Positions 25,467-30,490 of a stretch of 41,783 bases of DNA are shown piece by piece. The notes under the pieces are model-generated. The model had not been told where the DNA came from. It saw nothing but the letters and a program-made list of their open reading frames with translations, and did not search any database. The stretch is from positions 1 to 41,783 of IMG/VR virus record IMGVR_UViG_3300047444_000303. One strand, 5' to 3'. The position numbers were made by a program, and so were the translations under genes. Each line of letters starts with the position of its first letter. Position 1 is the stretch's first letter. Source of the DNA: a virus.

Positions 25467-25553
25467 TCAAGTGAATAGGAGCACCCACACGATGCCGACG
25501 ATCGTCGTCACGGCGGCGGCGCAGACTAGGCCTAAAGTGATCGTCTCAAGCAT
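25467..25553 (-). CDS. Micro-membrane peptide (28 aa)
   Basis: MLETITLGLVCAAAVTTIVG then IVWVLLFT: essentially one hydrophobic helix. The ATG at 25551-25553 follows GGAGA. It lies between the probable small terminase and the 74-aa gene with short gaps on each side. Its size and make-up match the 26-aa and 41-aa micro-proteins in the same operon. Confidence 0.55.
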   Translation of the reverse strand: MLETITLGLVCAAAVTTIVGIVWVLLFT

Positions 25554-25573
25554 TACGTTCTCCGGGTTTGAGA

Positions 25574-26011
25574 TCAAAGATTGATCTGGATCTGGAAGGC
25601 GTTGGCCATGCCGGCGCCGGGGTCGGCGCTCTTGTCGTGGCCAGAGCATTTCCATGTGTATTTGATCAGGTCGGCCTTGACCGCCGCGGGGGTGTCGGGA
25701 TCGTGGATGATCTTCCACGACTTCTGCAGCAGGGCCTCCGACTGCAGCTGGGCTTTCAGCTTGAACCCCATGCCTTCGGTCTTGAGCTGCTCAGCATACT
25801 TGACCACCGCCGACTGGAAGCCGGGGTCCTTGCGCAGACGCTCCCATTGACCAGCGTCAACACCGTAGGAGGCGCAGACGTCCGGCACCGGGTGCTCGCG
25901 CAGGGCGATCTCCAGCGGGAGGCTTGGCGGCCAGCCAAGCGATGCGGGGTCGCCGCCGCGGGTTATGGCGGGGAGGCCAGCATGTTCCTCAAGGTCGTAG
26001 TCGTTGTCCAT
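25574..26011 (-). CDS. Probable small terminase / DNA-packaging protein (145 aa)
   Basis: The core runs LPLEIALREHPVPDVCASYG, then VDAGQWERLRKDPGFQSAVV, a long helix (EGMGFKLKAQLQSEALLQKS) and DPDTPAAVKADLIKYTWKCSG. This order (a helix-turn-helix-like start that skips to a long helix, then DPDTP-AVKADLIK) is one I associate with small-terminase-type proteins that recognise the packaging start. It lies upstream of the large terminase in the same operon, separated by small genes. The family call is from motif memory. The HNH-like gene next to terL is the rival candidate. Confidence 0.6.
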   Translation of the reverse strand: MDNDYDLEEHAGLPAITRGGDPASLGWPPSLPLEIALREHPVPDVCASYGVDAGQWERLRKDPGFQSAVVKYAEQLKTEGMGFKLKAQLQSEALLQKSWKIIHDPDTPAAVKADLIKYTWKCSGHDKSADPGAGMANAFQIQINL

Positions 26012-26050
26012 CAGCTGAACCTACGCAAGAAGGAAGTTTTTGTCTAGCGG

Positions 26051-26287
26051 CTAATTTGCCGCCTTGACAGTTGCGGCGTTATTGTTGCTGCGATGACACA
26101 GGGTCTTGATGTAGATGCCGTCCGACTCGTCCTTGAGCGCGCCGCGGGCGATCATCTCCTGCCAGCCATGGACACAGCCCAGCTCCGAGGCCACCTGCGT
26201 CGACGTCACCTCGATGGCGTTGCTCTCGTTGCACAAGCTGGCGGGGGTGGTGGAGAGCTGGCACACCAGCAGGACGGCGGTGAACAT
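26051..26287 (-). CDS. Small exported protein (78 aa)
   Basis: The first ~18 residues (MFTAVLLVCQLSTTPASLC) look like a short signal peptide or lipoprotein-like leader. The rest contains two more Cys (LGCVHGW, KTLCHR) that could form a disulfide, plus ARGALKDESDGIYIKTLC. The start is two bases after the neighbouring stop region. A periplasmic or envelope role is inferred. No family is named. Confidence 0.6.
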   Translation of the reverse strand: MFTAVLLVCQLSTTPASLCNESNAIEVTSTQVASELGCVHGWQEMIARGALKDESDGIYIKTLCHRSNNNAATVKAAN

Positions 26288-26290
26288 GGG

Positions 26291-26491
26291 CTAGTCTCTC
26301 GCTTTGCTGCGCATCGGCTTGATAATCGGCATCGAGCCGCGCTCGTATTGGACGATGCAGTAGGAGCCCTCTCTAGGGAGGAACATCTTCCGGCCGCTGG
26401 GCAGCTCCCAGCACAGGCCGTTAGGGATGTCCGCCTCCGGGAAGCGCGCCCAGCCGAAGCTGTGCGGAAACCCCATGCGCGGGTAGTCCAT
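26291..26491 (-). CDS. First gene of the minus-strand operon (66 aa), unknown
   Basis: MDYPRMGFPHSFGWARFPEA and GLCWELPSGRKMFLPREGSY: rich in aromatic and Pro residues, ending with a basic tail. The ATG at 26489-26491 follows AGGAGG at five bases; a GTG two codons upstream is less likely. A sigma70-type promoter (26522-26549) lies about 30 bases upstream, so this is the first gene of the leftward structural transcript. Function is unknown. Confidence 0.7.
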   Translation of the reverse strand: MDYPRMGFPHSFGWARFPEADIPNGLCWELPSGRKMFLPREGSYCIVQYERGSMPIIKPMRSKARD

Positions 26492-26521
26492 CCCCACCTC
26501 CTATTACGAACGTGGAGGTTG

Positions 26522-26549
26522 AGTGTAGCCAGCTGGGGATGGGTGTCAA
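26522..26549 (-). promoter_or_regulatory. Leftward sigma70-type promoter for the structural arm
   Basis: Minus strand: TTGACA (26544-26549), 16-base spacer, TACACT (26522-26527). The expected start is near 26515, just before the 66-aa gene. It is a near-consensus housekeeping-type promoter, suggesting host RNA polymerase transcribes the whole minus-strand block. Confidence 0.7.
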
Positions 26550-26554
26550 GGGAG

Positions 26555-26631
26555 TGGCTGGCCGATTGGGACTCGAACCCACGTCTTCCGCTGCGTCCAG
26601 CAGCTGCTCTTGCCTTTTGAGCTAACGACCA
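26555..26631 (-). tRNA. tRNA-like gene 1 (isotype uncertain, encoded CCA)
   Basis: 77 bases including CCA. On the minus strand it has a 7-base acceptor stem (one T-T mismatch at the inner pair), T8-A9, D-stem GCTC/GAGC with GG in the loop, and a T-arm with loop TTCGAGT. Discriminator G and CCA are encoded. The anticodon arm is irregular: the best stem GCTGC/GCAGC leaves only a 5-base loop (TGGAC). A 4-bp stem would give a 7-base loop with U33 and anticodon GGA but without the long variable arm of tRNA-Ser. So it is clearly tRNA-derived, but the decoding identity is uncertain. Confidence 0.7.
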
Positions 26632-26636
26632 ATAGC

Positions 26637-26705
26637 CCCTGAGGGAGGGATTTGCACCCCCATCCTGCCGCGAGACGCTGCGCTCTGCTGTTGAGCTACC
26701 TCAAG
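26637..26705 (-). tRNA. tRNA-like gene 2, short (69 bases, no CCA)
   Basis: On the minus strand: acceptor CTTGAGG/CCTCAGG with all seven pairs formed (one G-T), T8-A9, D-stem GCTC/GAGC with a 7-base loop, T-stem five pairs with loop TGCAAAT. No CCA follows. The anticodon arm is compact: GCAGC/GCGGC with one mismatch around a 5-base loop (GTCTC), and base 26 is missing. It lies five bases from tRNA-like gene 1 and has its own promoter. Isotype cannot be called; it could be non-decoding. Confidence 0.6.
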
Positions 26706-26716
26706 GACGTCTGAGC

Positions 26717-26745
26717 ATCATAGGGAGCGCGGGGAGCGGCGTCAA
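26717..26745 (-). promoter_or_regulatory. Leftward sigma70-type promoter for the tRNA-like genes
   Basis: Minus strand: TTGACG (26740-26745), 17-base spacer, TATGAT (26717-26722). The predicted start is near 26710, a few bases before tRNA-like gene 2. The good match and exact spacing argue that the tRNA-like genes are expressed. Confidence 0.7.
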
Positions 26746-26831
26746 GCGAGATGCCTTTTAAGGGGTGTAGCCCAAGGGAAGGGAGGCGGGCCTCCAAACC
26801 GGCGGCATCCTCACGAGCCGCGTCATCTCGC
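26746..26831. ncRNA. Cloverleaf-like element 3, strand unresolved
   Basis: Closed by a perfect 8-base stem GCGAGATG/CATCTCGC. Inside are GCGGC/GCCGC with a 10-base loop, and a GC-rich arm (GCCGG/CCCGC with one mismatch) whose loop reads CTCCAAA on the plus strand, like tRNA-Trp. The plus-strand 5' part from 26761 (AGGGGTGTAGCCCAAGGG) resembles the first half of tRNA-Trp, but no normal T-loop is present. On the minus strand its 5' end coincides with the predicted start of a promoter at 26837-26865. It may be a decayed tRNA or a structured small RNA. Confidence 0.4.
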
Positions 26832-26836
26832 CAAGC

Positions 26837-26865
26837 AGGCTAAGGAAGACTGAGCGCGGCGTCAA
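26837..26865 (-). promoter_or_regulatory. Possible leftward promoter upstream of element 3
   Basis: Minus strand: TTGACG (26860-26865), 17-base spacer, TAGCCT (26837-26842). The -10 match is weak. The -35 and following CCG are identical to the promoter of the tRNA-like genes, suggesting a duplicated unit. Confidence 0.4.
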
Positions 26866-26870
26866 GTTTG

Positions 26871-26916
26871 GGCCGCCGGAAATAACCAGAAATAGTTTTA
26901 GGCTTTTCCGGCGGCC
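26871..26916. terminator. Large hairpin at the divergent boundary
   Basis: Perfect 12-base arms GGCCGCCGGAAA and TTTCCGGCGGCC around a 22-base AT-rich loop. No T run follows on either strand, so it is a boundary hairpin of uncertain role. It separates leftward promoters from the rightward 303-aa gene. Confidence 0.45.
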
Positions 26917-27087
26917 GTTGAAGGGCTGGGAGGGTTAAGTAATGGAGGTTGGGGTTGGAGGTTATAGGAAGTAGAATTTTGGCAAAATTTATGTGAGCGA
27001 CGGTCGAGCTTCGAGCATCGCGCCCCCGCCCCCCCTCGCCCCCCTAGTACCGGCAAGCAATCTTTCAACCCAGACCTTCCTTTAGGC
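26917..27087. other. Gene-free divergent spacer with G-rich and C-rich tracts
   Basis: No gene is seen here. It holds a G-rich stretch (26921-26970), a small palindrome AATTTTG-G-CAAAATT (26975-26989), and a C tract at 27023-27044 with runs of 5, 7 and 6 C that could form a G-quadruplex on the minus strand. It lies just upstream of the first 18-bp palindrome and rightward promoter. Confidence 0.5.
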
Positions 27088-27105
27088 TTGTTAAGTACTT
27101 AACAG
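27088..27105. promoter_or_regulatory. 18-bp palindrome copy 1, next to a -35 box
   Basis: TTGTTAAGTACTTAACAG; the inner 16 bases are a perfect palindrome. It ends eight bases before the -35 of the 303-aa gene's promoter, where a bound protein could activate or repress. Confidence 0.8.
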
Positions 27106-27112
27106 GCGCGCC

Positions 27113-27141
27113 TTGACATACGCCTATTACATTCGTACACT
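27113..27141 (+). promoter_or_regulatory. Rightward sigma70-type promoter of the 303-aa gene
   Basis: TTGACA (27113-27118), 17-base spacer, TACACT (27136-27141). The leader to the ATG is about 55 bases and includes AAGCCAAAAGGG. The -10 is the same as in the leftward structural promoter. Confidence 0.8.
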
Positions 27142-27203
27142 TTGATTGTTGGCATATAGCCAATGAGCGCGGCAATCCGCCGCAAGCCAAAAGGGTTAAG
27201 ACT

Positions 27204-28115
27204 ATGACCGCTAAGAAACTGAACACCAAGACCGCCGCCAAAGTCGCGACGCCGGTCGATGCCGCTCCGGTCGTCGCTCCGGTCGCCGCTCAGGCCGCCG
27301 CCCTCGCCACTGAGCAGGCGCGCCTCGCCAAGGAGGCTCAAGACAAGGCTGAACGCCATGCGGCCTTTGTGCTGGCGATCGAGACCGCCGCCTCGACCGA
27401 GGGCAAGCGCGACAAGGAGCGCGCGTCTGTAGTCGCCACCATCGCCGCCTCCATCCCCGAGGAGACGCGCGCCTTGACCGCATGGGCTTTTGAGAATTGG
27501 AAGCGCGACGTCAAGGCGCATTACATCGCCGCTTATATGACAGCGCGGGGCTATGCGGCGACTTTCGCCGCCGTCCGGGCTTTGATGCCGATCAACTTTG
27601 CCGACAAGGCGAATGATACCAAGGGCATCGTCGCCAAAGAATGGGGCAAGCGTCTCGCCCCGTCCGGAACCAATGATCTCGATGACTGGCTGGATGCAGC
27701 CGACAAGGGCGGCGGATGCGCCCGCGTGTTGATTACCTACGCCTTCAAAGACGCCAAGATCGACATTGGCACCGCCGGCCCGTTGGTCGACAAGCCCAAG
27801 GGCGCCAATGACCGCGCGACCGATAAGCCGGACGCGCGCAAGGCTGCATTAACCGACGCCGATAAAGTGGCGGGCGCGACCATCCACATCCCGACCGCGC
27901 GCGAAACCATCGCCACGGCTCCAGCGGTCGACATCGCCGACGCGCTGGGTGAAATGGATACCGCGACGCTGTTCCGCATCTTCATGGACACGTCGCGCAA
28001 GGTAGCCGCCAATAAATCGACCAAAGGCGTCAAACGCACCATTGACGAAATTGACGTCGCCAAGCGTGTGCTCGAAATCATCGCCGGATATAACATGCTG
28101 CACACCGAGGGCTGA
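27204..28115 (+). CDS. 303-aa phage protein, independently transcribed, unknown function
   Basis: The N terminus is Ala/Lys rich (MTAKKLNTKTAAKVATPVDA) with a coiled-coil-like stretch (ATEQARLAKEAQDKAERHAA). A more ordered middle follows (ALTAWAFENWKRDVKAHYIA, GYAATFAAVRALMPINFADK, EWGKRLAPSGTNDLDDWLDA), and the C terminus is helical (DIADALGEMDTATLFRIFMD, EIDVAKRVLEIIAGYNMLH). I do not recognise a family. It has its own promoter, palindrome copy 1 and a strong terminator, which is unusual in this polycistronic genome and suggests a product needed in quantity or under separate control. DNA-binding or nucleoid-like roles are possible from composition but unproven. Confidence 0.85.
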   Translation: MTAKKLNTKTAAKVATPVDAAPVVAPVAAQAAALATEQARLAKEAQDKAERHAAFVLAIETAASTEGKRDKERASVVATIAASIPEETRALTAWAFENWKRDVKAHYIAAYMTARGYAATFAAVRALMPINFADKANDTKGIVAKEWGKRLAPSGTNDLDDWLDAADKGGGCARVLITYAFKDAKIDIGTAGPLVDKPKGANDRATDKPDARKAALTDADKVAGATIHIPTARETIATAPAVDIADALGEMDTATLFRIFMDTSRKVAANKSTKGVKRTIDEIDVAKRVLEIIAGYNMLHTEG

Positions 28116-28135
28116 CGCCTCGCCTCTCACCATCT

Positions 28136-28165
28136 CCCGCCAGTCGAAAGACTGGCGGGCTTTTT
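28136..28165 (+). terminator. Strong intrinsic terminator of the 303-aa gene
   Basis: CCCGCCAGTC-GAAA-GACTGGCGGG, a ten-base perfect stem with a GAAA tetraloop, followed by CTTTTT. A textbook rho-independent terminator. Confidence 0.9.
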
Positions 28166-28173
28166 GTTGCCTT

Positions 28174-28202
28174 GCGCCCGGCGTCGAAAGACGACCGGGC
28201 GC
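28174..28202. terminator. Second GAAA-loop hairpin
   Basis: GCGCCCGG + CGTC-GAAA-GACG + CCGGGCGC with one bulged A. It shares the GTCGAAAGAC core with the terminator just before it but has no T run. It may back up termination or protect RNA ends. Confidence 0.5.
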
Positions 28203-28209
28203 ATTGCGT

Positions 28210-28228
28210 TTGTTAAGTCGCTTAACAA
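28210..28228. promoter_or_regulatory. Palindrome copy 2 (19 bp)
   Basis: TTGTTAAG-TCG-CTTAACAA, eight-base perfect arms. It is the only copy with no gene close downstream; it marks the left edge of the gene-free, repeat-rich region. Confidence 0.8.
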
Positions 28229-28350
28229 CCATTACGAAGTTAATAGTTGATTGGATCGGGCGGTCGCCATGTGGGTGCGCGCCAGCGTCACATGGTAGTT
28301 GTAACCGCAATTGTGACAACAAAAATCGCTAAGTCATTGATATTGCTCAC

Positions 28351-28687
28351 GTGTCCACCCTCGTGTCCAATAACTTTGAGCCCAAGTGGTTCGTAAGTGA
28401 TTGAAAACAAACCTAAAACCCTAGGTGTCCTAAACATCCTAAATATTTTTATATAAGAGGGGGGTTTTTTTTCGGTGAAATGGTTAGGAGCCTAACGAAC
28501 GCGCTATGCCCGCCCCCATTCATGTTTAACATTATAGTAGCTCATTGCAGACTTTCTATAGGACCCCCTCTTATATCTGGAAAACTAGGACAAAGTGGAC
28601 ACGCGCGACACACCATTCAATATCAATCACTTACGCGAGGCTTGCGTGTCCAGTGTTATGGTCAAATGTGGACACGAGGGTGGACAC
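28351..28687. repeat. 19-bp perfect inverted repeat built from GTGTCCA boxes
   Basis: GTGTCCACCCTCGTGTCCA at 28351-28369 is the exact reverse complement of 28669-28687. Each arm holds two GTGTCCA boxes 12 bases apart. The arms are 299 bases apart. Confidence 0.85.
28451..28576. repeat. 13-bp perfect inverted repeat
   Basis: ATATAAGAGGGGG (28451-28463) and CCCCCTCTTATAT (28564-28576). The left arm runs into G6T8, an abrupt strand-asymmetric tract. A looser palindrome GTTAGGAGCCTAAC lies between the arms at 28483-28496. Confidence 0.8.
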
Positions 28688-28732
28688 GGTTCACACCTAA
28701 ACCAAATACTCTGTAACATTAGACAAAATATG

Positions 28733-28837
28733 GTTCACATTCGTACCATCCAAACTATAAACGTCGCCTATAACCTCGCCTCGCTTTGCGTCTGCTTATG
28801 GTCTGAGGATGGTAGTTTGGGTAGTACGAATGTGAAC
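28733..28837. repeat. 25-bp inverted repeat (23 of 25 paired)
   Basis: 28733-28757 begins GTTCACATTCGTAC and ends CCAAACTA; the reverse complement of 28813-28837 is the same at 23 of 25 positions. The arms are 55 bases apart, so a long hairpin or cruciform is possible. Confidence 0.85.
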
Positions 28838-28946
28838 TATCTCGATGCGCCGTCGCTCAAATCGAGGGCGCAAAATTCTAACTCACCAAGCCGCAGAAAA
28901 AATCTTTGTTCGGCGCGAACTATTTTTGTTGGCGGGGAAACGTCTA

Positions 28947-28975
28947 TTGACTTATGACTATAACTTTGGTATTAT
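28947..28975 (+). promoter_or_regulatory. Rightward sigma70-type promoter of the early-type operon
   Basis: TTGACT (28947-28952), 17-base spacer, TATTAT (28970-28975), in AT-rich DNA. It lies 105 bases before the first gene of the right arm and upstream of palindrome copy 3, so a bound protein could block elongation there. Confidence 0.7.
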
Positions 28976-29039
28976 AACAATCAGACGTAATGCGTCTACG
29001 TTTTGCTGCCAGCCTGTCGCTGGTGGCGTCACCCGCCGC

Positions 29040-29057
29040 TTGTTAAGGACTTAACAA
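29040..29057. promoter_or_regulatory. Palindrome copy 3
   Basis: TTGTTAAGGACTTAACAA, 22 bases before the ATG of the 71-aa gene and downstream of the promoter at 28947. Confidence 0.85.
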
Positions 29058-29079
29058 GGGCAAGCTGAAAGAAAATACG

Positions 29080-29295
29080 ATGGCTACGTTTGAACAGTTC
29101 CTCGCTATGGACGCTGAGATCATTGATGAGCAGCGCAACGCAATTCTCAAGAGTAACACCTACGACCTGCGCCGCGCGTTGGTGCTGGCGATGTGGACGG
29201 TGGACAACCTGAGCGATGAGGACTTGGACGGCTGCGACATCATCGCCCGCCTCAAGGAGGTCGTCGCCGACGCTCTGACCGATGCGAGGCTCTGA
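29080..29295 (+). CDS. First gene of the right arm (71 aa), unknown
   Basis: MATFEQFLAMDAEIIDEQRN then a helical middle (YDLRRALVLAMWTVDNLSDE) and an acidic C-terminal helix (ARLKEVVADALTDARL). Small, acidic and probably all-helical. It is read from the promoter at 28947. Phage genes at this place often encode host-takeover factors, but nothing here proves that. Confidence 0.7.
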   Translation: MATFEQFLAMDAEIIDEQRNAILKSNTYDLRRALVLAMWTVDNLSDEDLDGCDIIARLKEVVADALTDARL

Positions 29296-29296
29296 C

Positions 29297-29389
29297 GTGG
29301 CGCGCAACATCCTGCCTCTCGCCGCGTCCCTGCTGATGGGCGTGGCGATCGCCCTGCCCTTCGTCGCAGCGATCATCCGCTGCATCTAA
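29297..29389 (+). CDS. Micro-membrane protein (30 aa)
   Basis: GTG one base after the previous stop, with GAGG about eight bases upstream: MARNILPLAASLLMGVAIAL followed by PFVAAIIRCI. An ATG at 29282 in the same frame gives 35 residues. One hydrophobic helix with basic N-terminal flank. Too short to assign. Confidence 0.5.
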   Translation: MARNILPLAASLLMGVAIALPFVAAIIRCI

Positions 29390-29401
29390 TCAACCATTAC
29401 G

Positions 29402-29419
29402 TTGTTAAGGAGTTAACAG
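29402..29419. promoter_or_regulatory. Palindrome copy 4, containing a ribosome binding site
   Basis: TTGTTAAGGAGTTAACAG. Its centre AAGGAG is the ribosome site for the GTG start directly after it at 29420. Protein binding or RNA folding here would directly control that start. Confidence 0.8.
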
Positions 29420-29617
29420 GTGGCCTATGACCCATCCAAGGACACTGCGCTGGCTATCCTGCGCGAGTTCGTCGCTGACTGTCTGGCGGTTGGCAACAAT
29501 GATCCGGCGCAGACGTTCGACCAGCTCTCGCTGGTGCAGGACTGGCCAGACCTCGCCATCACGTTCGAGCGCGCTTATGCGTTCGTTGAATATGCCGACC
29601 GCCACGGCGGTTGTTAA
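29420..29617 (+). CDS. Small hypothetical protein (65 aa)
   Basis: Starts with GTG seven bases after the AAGGAG inside palindrome copy 4. MAYDPSKDTALAILREFVAD then SLVQDWPDLAITFERAYAFV; acidic and helical. The last codon and stop (TGT TAA) lie inside palindrome copy 5. No family recognised. Confidence 0.7.
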   Translation: MAYDPSKDTALAILREFVADCLAVGNNDPAQTFDQLSLVQDWPDLAITFERAYAFVEYADRHGGC

Positions 29618-29629
29618 CTACTTAAACAA
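29611..29629. promoter_or_regulatory. Palindrome copy 5 (19 bp, one extra A)
   Basis: TTGTTAACTACTTAAACAA. It supplies the TAA of the previous gene. The next ATG is 35 bases on, after AAGCCAAAGGAG. Confidence 0.75.
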
Positions 29630-29663
29630 CGCCGCCCTGTGCGGCAAGCCAAAGGAGATTGAT

Positions 29664-30026
29664 ATGCTCAATAGATGCAAGGGAGGCTATGAAGTCTCCG
29701 ACCCTGACACTGGCGCCACCGCTGACGTGTGGACACGCGAGGACGGAAGCTGGTCGATCTGGTCGGTGTTCACGCCTCGCGATGGACGTGGCAAGGGCGG
29801 AGCGGCCCGCATGATGCAGGAGATCACCGCGCTGCTCGATGAGCACGGCGTCGAGGCTCATCTTGGGGCGAAGGCGTTCCAACGCTACGAAATTCTTGGG
29901 GAGCCTGCTGTCGAGCCGTCACTGACGACGCCTGAGCTGGCTAAGTTCTACGCTAAGTTCGGCTTCGTCGTCCATCACGAGAACTACGGCGAGATCCACA
30001 TGCGCCGCCCAGCCAAGGGAGCCTGA
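29664..30026 (+). CDS. GNAT-like N-acetyltransferase (120 aa)
   Basis: Start ATG after AAGCCAAAGGAGATTGAT. The middle has DGRGKGGAARMMQEITALLD, matching the acetyl-CoA-binding R/Q-x-x-G-x-G/A motif of GNAT enzymes, and the C-terminal part has ELAKFYAKFGFVVHHENYG, the usual second half of the fold. The N terminus is beta-like (YEVSDPDTGATADVWTREDG). It would transfer an acetyl group to an amine; the acceptor could be a host protein, tRNA or small molecule and cannot be read here. It lies directly upstream of the LuxR-type gene (one-base gap), so the two are co-translated. Shorter than typical GNATs. Confidence 0.7.
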   Translation: MLNRCKGGYEVSDPDTGATADVWTREDGSWSIWSVFTPRDGRGKGGAARMMQEITALLDEHGVEAHLGAKAFQRYEILGEPAVEPSLTTPELAKFYAKFGFVVHHENYGEIHMRRPAKGA

Positions 30027-30027
30027 C

Positions 30028-30243
30028 ATGGCCAACCTGACCAAAGCCGAGACCAAGGTGATCGCGCTGCTGGCGCATGGCGAGCCGAACAAGGTGATCG
30101 CCTATCGCCTCGGCCTGTCCGAGAACACCGTGGGCAAGCATGTCGCCCGCATCTTCTGCAAGCTGGGCGTGACCAACCGCGTGCAGGCCGCACTGGACTG
30201 GCATCGGATCGGCTGGCGCGACAACCAGTTGTTAACCGCTTAA
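30028..30243 (+). CDS. Stand-alone LuxR-type (GerE) helix-turn-helix regulator
   Basis: 71 residues that are almost only a LuxR-type DNA-binding domain: LTKAETKVIALLAHGEPNKV (4-23), then IAYRLGLSENTVGKHVARIF (24-43) with the recognition helix, and CKLGVTNRVQAALDWHRIG. No receiver or ligand domain is attached. LuxR-type domains dimerise and bind palindromes of about 18-20 bp. The last codons TTG TTA ACC GCT TAA are themselves part of palindrome copy 6, so it may regulate itself and the genes that follow. Binding to the palindromes is my inference. GGGAG precedes the ATG. Confidence 0.85.
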   Translation: MANLTKAETKVIALLAHGEPNKVIAYRLGLSENTVGKHVARIFCKLGVTNRVQAALDWHRIGWRDNQLLTA

Positions 30244-30246
30244 CAA
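30229..30246. promoter_or_regulatory. Palindrome copy 6, inside the 3' end of the LuxR-type gene
   Basis: TTGTTAACCGCTTAACAA encodes the last four residues (LLTA) and the stop. It is followed by AAGCAAGCCAAAGGA, the leader of the next gene. Confidence 0.85.
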
Positions 30247-30267
30247 AGCAAGCCAAAGGAAACTGAC

Positions 30268-30480
30268 ATGCACATCGACACCACCAACCAACTCGCCGCC
30301 AGCTATCGCGTCGCCCATCTGCGGGACATGGAGGAGAGCGAGGCCATGGTCTGCGCTGAGCTGATCCGCGACCTGATTAAGGAGACCAACGCCCTGCGCA
30401 TATCTGGCGACCCGGAGTACCGCGCCTATCTGCGCTTCTGCGCTGGCACGGCCGATGATAACCTCGTGACGATGTATTGA
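30268..30480 (+). CDS. Hypothetical protein (70 aa)
   Basis: Start after AAGCCAAAGGAAACTGAC. MHIDTTNQLAASYRVAHLRD, then helical ESEAMVCAELIRDLIKETNA and a polar end (AGTADDNLVTMY). No motif is recognised. It precedes the first of two paralogous SH3-like genes. Confidence 0.7.
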   Translation: MHIDTTNQLAASYRVAHLRDMEESEAMVCAELIRDLIKETNALRISGDPEYRAYLRFCAGTADDNLVTMY

Positions 30481-30490
30481 GGAGAGCGTC

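Larger units (their letters stand above)
28229..28946. other. Gene-free, AT-rich repeat region, candidate replication origin
   Basis: No convincing gene. It contains seven GTGTCC boxes (six of them GTGTCCA, on either strand) at 28351, 28363, 28425, 28596, 28646, 28669 and 28681. It also has three nested or adjacent inverted-repeat pairs and AT-rich stretches around 28430-28456 and 28960-28980. Iteron-like boxes plus large hairpins next to a divergent promoter are typical of phage or plasmid origins. No initiator gene is visible, so this is inference. A long regulatory leader or a small mobile element are alternatives. Confidence 0.5.

Noticed and set aside
28351-28687. Small mobile element (MITE) bounded by the 19-bp inverted repeat
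   Set aside because: No clear target duplication flanks the arms, and the same GTGTCCA box also occurs singly between them, which fits binding sites better.
28480-28957. Open frames of 78 and 120 codons in the repeat-rich region
   Set aside because: They run through the inverted repeats, lack ribosome sites and look random; the DNA structure explains the interval better.
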